Of a stretch of DNA of 64,000 bases, positions 1 through 13,000 are shown one piece after another. Under the pieces are notes generated by a model. The model did no database searches and was not told where the DNA came from. It saw nothing but the letters and a program-made list of their open reading frames with translations. The DNA lies in assembly GCA_029964075.1 (NCBI GenBank), contig CM057140.1, forward strand, positions 13,410,643 to 13,474,642, read 5' to 3'. The position numbers and the translations under genes were made by a program. This stretch comes from Patiria pectinifera. Taxonomy: Eukaryota > Echinodermata > Asteroidea > Valvatida > Asterinidae. The first letter of the stretch is position 1; each line of letters starts with the position of its first letter.

Positions 1-480
1 GAAAGGAGTTGTAACAAAATTAACCACCAATAATCTGGAAACCTATTAAGATCCCCCTCCAAAACCACTCAACAGTTTAGGAGGTTAATTTCTTACGTTT
101 TACTTCAGACTAGATGGGACTTGTGTTGTGTCCTGCACATTAGTGGCAAGTTTAGAAAGATGCAACGACTTAAAAGATTAAGGAGATTTGGATCATGGAC
201 TCGATTACAAGTACAAAAGGGCACACATACCTTTCATGTTCATCTACAAGCCTGAATGTTTGAACCCCTCGGCCTTGGAAGTTTTCCCTGGTGTATTTCA
301 CACGGCCTGTCAGTCGGTATTAGTTCGCCTGTTGAACTGAAATGTAAAGGCAGAGCATTGTGAAGTGTTGTAAAAACCTGAGCCGTTTGACATTTTGGTT
401 TTGCCATCTGGTTACACTTGGTACGTTTGCGCATTTTTAAAGGGATTCCTTTAGGCCTTGCATTCAAGGCTGGATTTCAG
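1..480. other. Intronic or upstream sequence, nothing recognised
   Basis: This AT-rich sequence lies upstream of the first recognisable exon of the PET/LIM gene. That exon begins inside a codon, so at least one coding exon lies further upstream. I see no exon with good splice sites here. It is probably the 3' part of an intron. Confidence 0.5.
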
Positions 481-508
481 ATTTTTTTATGTCATGTTGT
501 AATGTCCA

Positions 509-975
509 AGGATGGTAAATTAATATGCAAATATGCAAATTATCACTGCATATTTGGATATTCATGTTGTCCCTTCCTTCCTTGGGAGTACATGTGGTTG
601 TCAGCAGGATGGCCATATCATATTTGTGATGGTGCACTAACACAGTTAGATATACCTCAATATGCAAATGACCACTCTGCATATTTACATATTCATGTTT
701 TCATCCCTCCCTTTTCCTAGTAGTACATGTACAAAATGCAGATGTCAGCAGGATGACCATGGCATCATCCATGACAACCTAGTGACAATGAAAAAGCAAC
801 AGGGTATCCTTCAGCAAATGTCTTCATCTGCATATTTACAAATGACCTTATCTGCATATTTACATATTCATGTACATTCCTGTTTCCCACCCCTTCCCCA
901 GGAGTACATGTACAACGTGTGGATGTCAGCGGGATGACCATGACATCATCCATGACAACCTAGTGACAGTCCACG
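509..975 (+). repeat. Tandem triplication of intron end plus start of PET exon
   Basis: Three tandem copies of a roughly 150-165 bp segment are visible. They start near 509, 650 and 815. Each has an ATGCAAAT/GCATATTTACATATTCATG-like part, a pyrimidine tract and a block starting GTACATGT. The block continues with GATGTCAGCRGGATGACCAT. The third copy is the working acceptor (AG at 900-901) and exon. The second copy keeps an AG at 719-720 and the same open frame, with the CxxCxC cysteines, for about 25 codons. The first copy is more decayed. This is a duplicated splice acceptor with partial exon. Confidence 0.75.
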
Positions 976-1082
976 AGCGCCTGGGCATCGATACCAAAGA
1001 CCACAATGAGCTGGTCCGCAGCAAAGAGCGGGCGCTGAGTCTCGGCTACTCGTGGGTACCCCAAGGGCTTTCTCCAGCAAAG
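902..1082 (+). CDS. lmpt: lmpt exon: N-terminal cysteine motif and start of PET region
   Basis: Acceptor CCCCAG ends at 901 and donor AAG|GTTAGT lies at 1083. The exon starts with the third base of a codon, so coding sequence continues upstream. It encodes STCTTCGCQRDDHD, a CxxCxC..H motif typical just before PET domains. The end, SLGYSWVPQGLSPAK, is the conserved GYxWVPPGLxPxKV block of PET domains. It ends in phase 0. Confidence 0.95.
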
Positions 1083-4000
1083 GTTAGTTTGGACAAAGTG
1101 GGTGTACTCCTGGAACTGAAAACTTGCTTGGCCTGTGGTGGAGCCAAGAGTAGGGCTGAAATAATCCTCCTCCAAACTTGTTAAACTAAGCCTTGGGCCC
1201 ACCTTGTTCAAACCCAAAATGTTTTGATACACCATTGCAAAAGTCAGCACACCCCCTCCCCCTTCCTGTCAAAAATTCTGGATCTGCTCCTGTACGCCCA
1301 GGCATAAGCCTAACTTATCATCTGTGGATTGGGATAAGTTATAAGAGTTTACATACTTCATGGGTCTTTCTGTGTTGCACCTGGTTAAGGTCAGAGATCT
1401 GAATTCAACTTCCAGCCTTTTCCTGTGTCCTTGGGCAAGCCACTTTGCCTCAACTTTCCATTTTTCCACCAAGGAGATTAAAAACAGGGATTAACTTGAA
1501 GTAGCTGGGGAAAAACTTGCAATGGACTGGCATCCCATCCAGGAGGATAAAAATATCCCAGTCAAATCATACCAAAGAAAAAAATCTATTAACAATTGCC
1601 TGATGAGCTATTTGGCTCAATACCGACTTTTGTCGGCTTGGGACAGACGAGCACATTTGAAATTAAATTTGCTTGATGTCACTGCAGATGTTCATCCATG
1701 ACTGAAATAATGCACCTTGTTTCTCTCCACCCTCTGTTTGCTTACCGCAAACCTGTTCCTCTATCGTTTTTCTCTTTTTCCATACAGGTAGAAGACTTCA
1801 TGAATTCCCTGCCCAACAACCAGATCCCGCGGCTTCACACGGCAGGCCAGAAGTACCGGGACCGGCAGCTGATCCTGCAGATGCCTCGCCAGGACCTTGC
1901 CGAGGAGTTCTGCAAGCACATCCTGGATGCTGCGTCAACTGAGTGCTTCTACCAGTTTATGGAGCTAAGGGACGAGGTGGCCTTTGCGACGGGACGGGTT
2001 AAGGATTACCTCAAACAAGATCAGGTATGCACTAGAGTTTTTGGCGTTGTAGAATAGTCCATCACATGACCTCACAATTCCATCACATGTCCTAATTAGT
2101 CTTCACAAGTCCTCACAAGTCTTACAAAAGTGCATCACAAGTCTTCGTAAATCTTCGCAAGTCCTTGACAGGTCCATTCCAAGTCCATCCTAAGTCCTCC
2201 CAAGTCCATCACAAGTCCTCACAAGTCCTCAAATTTCTTCACAAGTCCTCACAAGTCCTTACAAGTCCTTACAAGTCCTGTCAAGTCTTCACAAGTCTTC
2301 ACAAGTCTTCACAAGTCATCACAAGTCCATCACAAGTCCATCACAAGTCCATCACAAGTCCATCACAAGTCCATCACAAGTCCATCACAAGTCCATCACA
2401 AGTCCATCACAAGTCCATCACAAGTCCATCACAAGTCCATCACAAGTCCATCACAAGTCCATCACAAGTCCATCACAAGTCCTCACAAGTCCATCACAAG
2501 TCCATCACAAGTCCATCACAAGTCCATCACAAGTCCATCACAAGTCCATCACAAGTCCTCACAAGTCCATCACAAGTCCATCACAAGTCCATCACAAGTC
2601 CATCACAAGTCCATCACAAGTCCATCACAAGTCCTCACAAGTCCATCACAAGTCCATCACAAGTCCATCACAAGTCCATCACAAGTCCATCACAAGTCCA
2701 TCACAAGTCCATCACAAGTCCATCACAAGTCCATCACAAGTCCATCACAAGTCCATCACAAGTCTCCACAGGTCCTTACAAATCAATCAAATGTCTTCCA
2801 GTCCCCAGTCAAGTCACAAGCTGTGTAAATGAACTTTGACAAAGGTTTTCCTTCTGATACTGTCCATACCTCATTACGTGTTACTGGACTTGTTACTTGA
2901 CTTTCGATTTTCGTGAGACAACACTTGGTGTATTTATTGGCTGATCCATGAGGAAAGGGGCTTTTGGGGCTAGCGTCCCCCTCCCCCTTCCAGGTCAGAG
3001 TATTTTCATTTGGTTGTTTGAAAATAAAACGTTCTCAATGATGAAACTGGAGATAAAACCAGATGTTGAGCCAGCAAGATAAGACAGCAGGCTTTGTTAT
3101 GTGAATTGCTCTTTCTTACAGATTCATCAATAAGGTAGTTCACAAGTGTCGTTGGTTCAAACCCTGGCCTAAATTTTCAATGCTCATTGGATGAGATTCA
3201 TTTGTTTTCAAATTGGCATTTTCAATATTTATCTATTTCTACATCTCTATTCAGGAGTGCTTTAAATGCGGAGGGGAGATTGAGTCCGGGGACATGGGCA
3301 TCTATGCAGACCTACTAGAGGACGAGTCGTTATGCTGGCACCCGTTCTGTTTCACCTGCTTCACCTGTGATGAGCTACTAGTCGACTTAGCCTACTTCAA
3401 TAAAGACGGCCACATCTTCTGCGAACGGCACTATGCGGAACTCGTGTTGCCTCGGTGTATTGCCTGTGATGAGGTAAGTCTTTTCTTCCCCTTTTTTTTC
3501 CCCCGCTGATCACTTCCTTAATCCATTGCCCTGTCATGCATTGTATCACATTGTGTTCATTGCCTGAAGCATCCTTAAAACCAGCATTTGGGTAATATGG
3601 GAGCAACAGGCAGGGCAGTTTAGTGGGGTACAGGTTCATGATCAGATGTTTTGTTGGGGTGTTTTTTTTTTGGTTCTCGTGTCTCATTTCTGTGATAAAA
3701 TAATTATGTTTATAAGCAATGTCTTCGAAGCAGCCAGCTCCACAGAATTGTGAAGTTTTTCATAGCAAACGCCAACTTGTCATCAATTCAGGTCATTGAA
3801 TTCATTAACTTGTTGTTTACATGAGGAGTGTGGCATAGTGGTTACTGTTCGTGACTCATGATCAGAGGGTCAGGGGTTCGAATCCAGCTGCTGGCCACAT
3901 GTTGTGTCCTTGGGCAAGCCACTTCATCCCCACTTGCCTCTCTCCACCCAGGAGTGTAAATGAGTACCAGCATTAGCTTGGGAGTAACCTGCGATGGACT

Positions 4001-7000
4001 GGCATCCCATCCAGGGGAAGTAGAAATATTCTCAGTCGATAAAACCGGAGATAAACGCCGGCCTGATGGGCCACATTGACGCGTGACAGACTTTACTTTA
4101 ACGTTGTCATCGACTTGTGATCTGACTACAGTCAAATTGCATGTCAGTCACAACTTAAACAAGAAAGTTCAGGTAACAAAGGAATGCATTTGTCACAGTT
4201 CATTTAAGCTTGTCACTTTACTTGAGACTGGAAGGCTTGTGATTGACTCTTGATGATTCGTGAGGATTTGACTGCAACTCTGAGCAAAAGTTTACAACAC
4301 CTATTTTCACTTATTCGACAAACGGAAGAAAACTGCTCATCTAGACAAACTCTTAACCTCAGTGTCTTTGAATCTCAAGACTTACATAACTTTAAGGAGC
4401 AAGCATCTAAGAATTGGCTAATGTCCTATGACCTCCAAATTGTAACGAATAACATCCTTAGAATAGCCTAATCGAGGGGCTCATTAATTCAGGCGGTGAG
4501 TGCAGCCACTTCCGTCGGTTTTTTATTGAAGGGTTGCTCTAACCAATGGGTTGGCTCTGTAGGGCTGTGGTATGGGCAGAGCAAGGATATTGAATTATGA
4601 AGCTTTGTCTGCGAGACAAAGATTGCGAGGTGTAGTCAGTGAAGTCGGTTGCCGTTGCAGTGATAAGACGCTTGGAATATGGAGGTAAGATCACTCATGG
4701 AGAATTCAAATTCGGGTAGTTTGGAAAGACAATTTAGATTTGTTGAAAATGAACTTCACATTTCAGGCTGATATGAGTTGGTAAGCGACACGTCTTTTGG
4801 GATGTAATTTTTTTATAATGAAGTCGTTTTCAGAATCACTTCTAGATTTCCCATCATGGCAAGTTGTTTTTTGGTTTGTCAGTGGCCGGTAGTGGAGTGA
4901 TGATAAACTGGTCTGGCCCCCTCTGTTGGCAGTGATCGGAAGTAGAGAGATTTTTCATAGCACTTGTTTGCTGCCCTCTTTTGGCTTGTACACTGAAATC
5001 AATCTGGTCTGAAAATACAAACGTCAACAGCTTATGAAAAAAAAATTCCAAGTTGTTTGCTGCCCTCTATTGGCATACATCTGGCTGTGAGACGTCAACT
5101 ATATTTCCCCTATCAGCTCAACAATTCTTTAAATGATGTTACATGTTATTTATGTATTTATGAATTTCTGGTAATGAAAACCAAGGATTCCTCAAAAGTG
5201 CCCTAGGCACTGTAGCTCGCAAGCCTGATGAAACCTGTGGAGAGAAGACAATGAGAAGGAATTTTAGAGGTGGGATGAAAACCCCAGAAGAATATTCTGG
5301 GGAAAATCCACGGAATCAGGCAGGGACTGAAAACGAAATCCACATGTGGACTAGGGCAGGAATCGAACCCGGGACATAGCGGTGGAAGGGGAGGAAAGGA
5401 CCACTATACCCCAGTGCTCCCAGTCTTGGAATTGCATGCAGTCTATTGAAGACAATTTGTTTAAATTCAGTTTTTTTCTTAATTGTCCTTTTTCCGACCT
5501 TTCTTTATTAGGTCAGGAAATGGCGTTCTCAATCAATTTATTGGGTCCAAAGGAGATATGTGCTGGAGAGATTTAAGGACGTGCTTACCAGAAATGGTAG
5601 CCAGATAATATGATTTTAAATTTGCACCATGCTCCAGAGTTCCCAGGCACTCAGAGAAATTGGGAAAAACACCAAAAATCAGGGAAAGGTTTTTGCCAGT
5701 TTAGTGTATGTGCTATGATCAATTGATACAAGTTGCAGTAAATGGAAATGGAATTAAATTATTGTATGAACAGGCTACCACTGTGGTACACATATATCGT
5801 CAGTGTTTTCACAAAGTGACAAACACTAGGAAATCGATATTTTTTCAAATTTGAGTAATTTTGCTAGCCATGTATTACATTTGACACAAAAGAACAATTT
5901 GACCAAGTTTCAAAGCGAGCTATTGTTTACTTTCTTAATTATTTTAAACAAACATTAGACAATAAGCCTGAACTCTGTGTGATTTCATTTTCACAAAGTG
6001 ACAAAAAATCAGGACCAGAGGGATCATGTATTTCTCTACACACATCAGGACCTCGTTAAAGTGAAGTAATTTCTCATGGAACTTTGGAAATTTCTTCAGG
6101 GAACTGTCAGGGAAAACTCAGGGAGTTTCGTTTCCATAAAGTGCTGGGAACCTTGTGCTCCTCGCCTCTCCATCAACACAGAAGCTCGGTCCGCGAATGA
6201 ATTTTCACGTCATCTTCTTGCTTTATTACCAGTAAATTATAGCCTCCCTTTGCTTCAGCCAATCGGTAAAGGTTATATGTAATTGGTCAGGTTATATCGG
6301 TAGGGCAGGGGGTTAAAACACGCAACTTGTCGCAGATTCTTCTTTTTACGACGTGATGCAGCATGTGCCAACTGCGTCATTAATCTTGTTCCGTCGTCCC
6401 CGGCCCAACCTAGGCACTGACACTCTGTTTATCGGGCTGTTATTACGGATAGAAGTGAGGAATGCACGTGATTTATGAAATGTACATTTTGCAGTTTTTT
6501 GTGCTGTATCAGTTTGTAAGGCCCCGTTTGTTAGAAGTTGGTTTTGTGAGAAATTCCTTTCAGTTAAATATTTGAAGTTCTCTGGACGTGCATGAAAGTG
6601 CTTTGAACAGCCTATTGAAGTATTTTTACAATTTGTGTGAAAAGCACATAATTATTAACCATAAAAGATTTTTTTTTCATTAATTTTTTTCTTTTGGGGG
6701 GTTCTTATTATATTTGGGGTGTGATCAGTGAAAACAACTTTTTTTTGGTGTCCTACATCATGAATGTAATAGTTATGTAATATTTTGTGTGGCAAGATGG
6801 TTACACACCTATGTTCCGACACACCTATGTTCCGACTGCTCAGCAAATTTTCTGACACCCCTATGTTCTGACATCCAAGTATGTTCTGTCACCCCTGTGT
6901 TCCGACACGCGTACCCCTACAAGCGTAAACATAGGCTGGTCTCTGGCCCCAACGCACCAGTCTAAATGGGCTAACACAATCTTAAGTGCCGGTTGTCGGA

Positions 7001-10000
7001 ACATAGGGATGTCAGAACATAGGGGTGTTGGAAGATAGGTTTGTCGGAACATCGGTTGAGCAGTCGAACATAAGGGTGTCGGAACATAGAGCAGTCACTG
7101 GCAAGATATCTCATAAAGGCACGGCATGGGAAAAAAAATCAATTGCTGATGATATCGGAAGAAAATATATAATGTCCCCGGTCCTTTTGAATATGGTGAA
7201 TACTTGATTGAACAATCAAAATCATCTGAATGAGAAATCAAACCTGCGACTCTACACTTTTTTTTCTTGGTACGGGTCTTGTATTTGCATTAACCCATGA
7301 AGCTCAGCTCAAGTATAACACATGACCTGTCAAGAACCACAGAAGAACAAATAAACATAGCATTCATGCTTGGGTCAAACCTTAGGAGAACACGCAATCG
7401 ACGATCGCTGTTTGGATTAGAATTTATGGCCGAAACAAAAGTAATGACATTTGTTTTACGACTGAAGATATGATGTAGACCCTCAAGAGTTCTCGCAGAA
7501 GTTGTATCACTTGCAACATGAGCCAGCGCCTAAAATAGCAAAAATTCACTCGATAATTTCATTTTTTTTTTATCTTGACAGTAAAGGCAACTGTCACAAT
7601 CGCAGCTGTTGTAAAAACCTGAAGTGTTCCGCCAATTTCTTAATCACAGTACTTGATGGAATAGAGTGCAGAACATTAATGGCTTGCGATAAGTAATGTG
7701 TCTCAATTTGGTAGATTGATAAATTTGATAAGAAAGTTCTTTGCCCAGTTCGGGGCTTGAAATTAGAAACTGCCGTGATGGAATTTATAGATCCTCGCCA
7801 GCCAATCGGAGAATGTCCTTGTTACCATGGATTCCCAAGGGGGCGGGGCTTATTTCATACCATAACAACCAGCTTGGTACATCTGCATATCTGATTAGTG
7901 CTTTTGCAGAACTGTGTATTTTCTCCCTGTGTTGTTTTCTTCGAATTTAGATTGTCTTTACAGCTTGCTTTTTCCATCAAATCGTACTTATTGTAGGATT
8001 TTACTTATTGAAATTGTTGTTTTTATATGCATTCATACAACAAACATTGCAAAAAACCGTTTTCAAATTTGTTTTTTTCTGTGGTTACATTCCTGAAAAT
8101 GATTTCGTAGATTTTTTTTTTTTTAAATGAGCGCATATCTTGGAATTCAGTTCTGTTGGAATTCTCGCGACATGAAACATCTGTGTGCCGGGCAGTGACA
8201 CGTGCGAAGATTATCACTGATGTTCTCGCATCTTAAAAAAAAAGTTAAGAAACATCAGAAGAAAAAAAAAGGCATCCAAAGTTCACTGCTTAATAATGGT
8301 TCCTCCAGTCAACACTCATTATAGTTCCTGATTTAGTTACCATGCAAGTCTTGTAGTCCCTCCAAAATAATTATCCCTGCCCTCGGGAATATCTTTCACT
8401 GTGATGGAAACCGGGTGGCCAGAAGTTGTTATAGTTGCAGAGATATTTTTAGTTCATCAAAAACTGAGGGAGAAAAAAAAGATCTGGTCCGGTGTATATA
8501 CCAACTGTCAGATAAGAATGCTGGCCCGTTGCAAGAAGGGTCAGATTTTTGAGTTGGAAGTGTACCCTGAGAACAAGGTTGAGGAGAGTCCAGTTCGGTG
8601 GACGGCTCATTTGTTCCCCAGTTTGCTTTCCCCATCGCCATAAAAGGGCATCGGCGGTTCTTGATTGGCCGAGCCAGGGTGGCCCAGAGAGATCGGAGTT
8701 CCAACTTGGAAGTCTTATAACTGATTATAATGACCCACACACAACCCCCCACTAGTGGGCGAAAAATACCAACGTTGTTGTGATAGATGATCAGTTTGGA
8801 TTCTGACTGTCAAGGAGTTTGAGAGCTGGCCTGAGTGGACTTGACTGAAACCAAAGGGGTTTAGCTGGACAGTGCTAGGACCCCGAGTCCAAGTTTATTT
8901 ATCCTTGCCGCGCGGTCCACGTGGTGTTGTTGACATAGAACGCGGCAGCCAGCAACAGATAGCAGAAGACGCAGGGAAGGAGATTGAAAGTTTCAACGCT
9001 GGAGTGAGACCGGGTGGCACAGTTTTTTGTGTCAACACTGCGGGGAGTTCGGATCGGCAGGCAAGAAAGAAGAAAAAAAAGTGAAGGACCTGGGAGATTT
9101 CTGGCTTCTTCTGAAGAAAAGGACAGATCTGGTTCCCGGCTCAGTCCCAAAAGGAGCATCGAAGGGGGTTCAAGTTTCAGCGGAAGATTTTTTTTGGGGA
9201 CTAAATTTAGATCGTCCCAGTCCAGCTGGTATTTAAGCTCTCCGTAGGAGCAGATTCGGTGGAAAGCCAAATACCAAGTCAAAAGGCAGAAAGTTTTTGT
9301 TTTCGTCGGTGGGATTAGCGGATTCAGCGAGCTGACAGAGTACTTTGAATTATTTGTTCTGCGACTGGATCTAGCGGTACTTTGTTTTAAATGTCTGCCA
9401 CCGAGAGAGTTCCTGCTCATTTACCGGTGACTCGGACGGGATCTGGAGGTCGTGGGAAACGACGAATCGCGGCCGAGACTGGAAAAGTAAGTAGGGTCAC
9501 AGTTTTATCATTTTGGGCGTTGTTGATAAATGTATTGGTGCATGCTCTTTTTACACACATTTTCTGAAGTGGGGAAAACATTTGGTACCTGATGTATTTG
9601 CTTACCACTGGTTGAGGGTGTTTTTTGAGGAAGACAAAGACAGTCCGAAAGGCACAATTCCCTTTTTTTGAGAGTTTTTGAGATCATTTTGCATGTCTTG
9701 CAGCATCTTATAAGCCCTGTATATGGACTCCCAAAGTTGCAACTGCAGCAAGGTTGTGCTTGCAAAACAAAGATTATTGTGCATGGTTACTGTATGGGTT
9801 GCTAATTAGTTGTTATATTAAGGACTATTCAAGAGACCTCAGCTGACCAGTAAAGCCTCTGTTTTAATTGTATGTTGCAAGAAAAAGGGCCCAAATGAAT
9901 CTGCTTAAAAATCAGCTCTGGTCAAAGCTTGGAGACAGATATTTAATGTTTTTTCCGTTTGTTCTATGTCACCTTGCCACAAAGTGACCAGAAATTTTGA

Positions 10001-13000
10001 TAGTAGACAAAATTGCCCCTTTAAGAAAATATCTTTATTCTTTCTCTTGAAACGTCTTATCGCTTAAAAAAAAACCTTGCGTATTTTGATGAGGCTGATA
10101 TCTGTCTAGACAACAAGAAACTTAAGAAGTGTGTGAACGATATTTACCAGGTGTGATTACGAATGTAATGTCGGGGAACCGGTTAAATACTTAGCGCATA
10201 TTGAATAATGCCACTGGCTCACTCCGTTTCGGGCAAATGAAACAAAAAAATATGGTTTAGATTAAAGTCACTTACGTAAATGTGTTAAGGTTGGTCAGGG
10301 GACTGATAAGAATATTTTTGAAGCGCCTGGGGTTATTGAATTTTTCGGAAGGCCAAACAAACCAAATGTTTTTGGTATCATGTGTCTCAACGAGAAAAAA
10401 GTAGCTCCTTTAGTTGTTAGACCATTTTGCTTCTGAAAACTGTACTGTGTAAGCTCTGGGGAATTTTCAAAATATTTTTCTAAATGCTGAAAATTTTGGC
10501 TATAGGGTAAAACTTGAAAACATGTTTTTACTGGAATGAAATGAGAGCATGGGACTTCTAACAGTTGTGTCTGTTTATGGTAAGGCCAAAAATAGTTCTG
10601 CTTCCAGTTACCCTATAAAAAACTACCCTATTTTGACAGCCCATACCCTAATTTTTTTTGGGGGGGGGAATGAGGAAAAAACTATGAAAACCATCAATTA
10701 CGACCTTTTACCCTTGACTACACGCAGACGCCTCCATATGATTGTACACCCAAAAAAATTGCCAAAAAAAAGAAAAAGAAATTTCCCTACCTACCTACCG
10801 TATTTTCAAATGCCATGTAATCGGAAGCAGAACTATTTTTTTGGCCTAATGTGAGCCACTGGCATCTTGTTATCGGTCATTTCCACATCCAAAAAAAAAA
10901 AAAATGAAAAACTGTGCACATTTAGCATTTTTCTTTTGGCACATACATATTAAAGGAATATGAGAAATGACAGCATTTAAAATTGTAGAAATTTGCAGCT
11001 TTGCCAAAGTGTCTCCAAAACATGCCAGTTTTTGATTTGGAAGTGAACTTGAATGGAGAATTTGTTTTCCCTATAATTTCAGCGAACTAGAACAATTAAA
11101 CATAAACAAGGCCCAAATATAATCTTTAATCCTGCGTATTCCTCGTCACATTGCCCAGTTGTACCAAGCTTATTATTTCACCGACCATTCCAAGATTCTG
11201 GGGTGTGTCTCATACTTCAGACTGAAAATAGTTGGCCCTTTCACACTGTCTAAAATCTCAAGGGAGCCTTGAGATTTTTACCCAATTGAATCTTGCAACA
11301 AATTTCACATTAACAGCACTTAACCCTGACAAGTCATGTGAGTTTAACCTTCCCAATGCTACAAGACTCAAACTGAAGGTCCATTAAAAAAAAAAATTAT
11401 TTCTGATCTCTGCAGATCTGACCTGCCAGCCCTTCCCTGAAAATGTTACACATGTTACTGTCATTCCATTCCGACTCATTAACCCAGTTTTTGAGATGAT
11501 TTTAAGCTGGTTAAGATGGTCTTACTGCTTCCATCCTTTCTCCTCTTGTGCTCGGCCCCATTTTCCGGTGCCTTGACAGTTGAGAAATTTCAAGTATTGA
11601 TGTTTTCTGAGATAGGATAGGCGATCTTTTACGGGTCTGTCAGTTGCCCAGATGTTTGAAGTGCATCTCGTGAGTTATTTTGTTGTCGGCGAGAATAAGG
11701 GGAGCGTTGGAATTTGTTGTCTGTATGTGGTTGTGATGGCTTGATCATGATACGAGACGTCAGGTCATTTATGTTGTTTTAAAGTTTAAATGTCAATTTG
11801 GTGTTTTGGGGCAGATTAACCCTAACTCCCTACTGAGTTTTACTAAGAACAGTACCAAGTCTGCAAAATCCATCACTGACTGTGCTTCACATAATGCTTC
11901 AGGACCAAATCCGCCGAAATCCACCACAAATCCATCACTGCTATAGGTGGAATTTGTTGGACTCTGTATTCATAGCTTGTCTGCCAAAATCCTCCCAAAA
12001 GGGCGGATGGATTTTGATGGAGTTGGGAAGGTTAGGGTTAACCTTAGTTTAATGCCCTTGCCATTTTTTTCTTGCACGAAAACTTACTGAAGCAATAATT
12101 CTACAAAATCTACTTTTCACAGTCTTTGTATACTACAACATTCAAAAGTCATCAAGCTCTATGTAGTGTAAAAGTAGCTGTACTCTACCTTCCTCAATCT
12201 TATAAAATCCTACAAAATTTTTGTTTGATTTTCAAGGAGGTGGGTGTGGTTTAATTTCCCTCCCAACTGATTTTTTTTTAAAACAAATTCAGCCTGAATG
12301 CCACCAGAATAGGGTGAAAACTGCAATTGTTTTTAAATTAAATTTGATTTCAACTACCAGTGGTGGAGTTATTAATTTATCTTTCTCAGAATATAATGCG
12401 ACTTTCCTTAAAAACATCAATACTGGGATCACTATTCAGTTTAATTCCCCCTCTACACTACTTTTGTTGAAAAAAAAGTGTTTACTATGGTATGAAATCA
12501 TCTTAGGAAAACATTTTACAATGTTTGTATTTCCTAAACCCCAAATATTTAAGCCGCCAAAACCACAAGTCATATATATTCCTGCTGCAAGTGACATAAT
12601 ATCCGTGGGAAAAACTTGGCATTTATTCCGGAGCCAGAAGCATGCACATGTTTGTTTGGATGAGCTTGTTCCGATACGCTTACAATCTTTCAGACATATT
12701 TATAAATTTGGACAGTTTTTATAGGTATTTTGGCAGATAAAGTCTTAATTGTTTTGAAAACTACAAGAAAATAAAGATAAGAGAACTACTAGAAGAGTTT
12801 TGAAAAATGTTCACCTTTAAAAGGCAAATTCCATTCTAAAAATATAAGAAAAAGACACAATTGATGATAAAAATAATAAATGAATAACAACTTTTTAATA
12901 TTGTCAGTAAAACCACAAGGACAATGTCACAAACTTTATATTTTGGATGCCTTAAAACATGTGGCTTTATATGAGATATTTAGCTTTGTGACACCACCAA

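Larger units (their letters stand above)
4272..8570 (+). other. Start of the 33-kb intron: mostly unique sequence with scattered repeats
   Basis: AT-rich, no supported exon. It includes two short repeats ending TTTGCTGCCCTCTWTTGGC (4962-4983 and 5054-5075), the inverted SINE at 5160-5427, the foldback element at 6799-7098 and long A/T runs. The rest is not recognised. Confidence 0.5.

Noticed and set aside
2060..2780. CRISPR-like array
   Set aside because: Units are directly adjacent without spacers, in a eukaryotic intron.
2165..2839. A 224-codon open frame of HKSITSPSQV repeats
   Set aside because: It is the translation of the 11-bp minisatellite. Absence of stops follows from the periodic unit, and it lies inside an intron.
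8899..9420. A 173-codon open frame on the minus strand
   Set aside because: Antisense to the proposed alternative promoter and first exon. It has no recognisable domain and no conserved pattern.
12221..12724. A 167-codon open frame in the large intron
   Set aside because: AT-rich, with no motif, repeats of Lys/Leu/Ile/Phe typical of random AT-rich translation and no splice context. Chance is sufficient.
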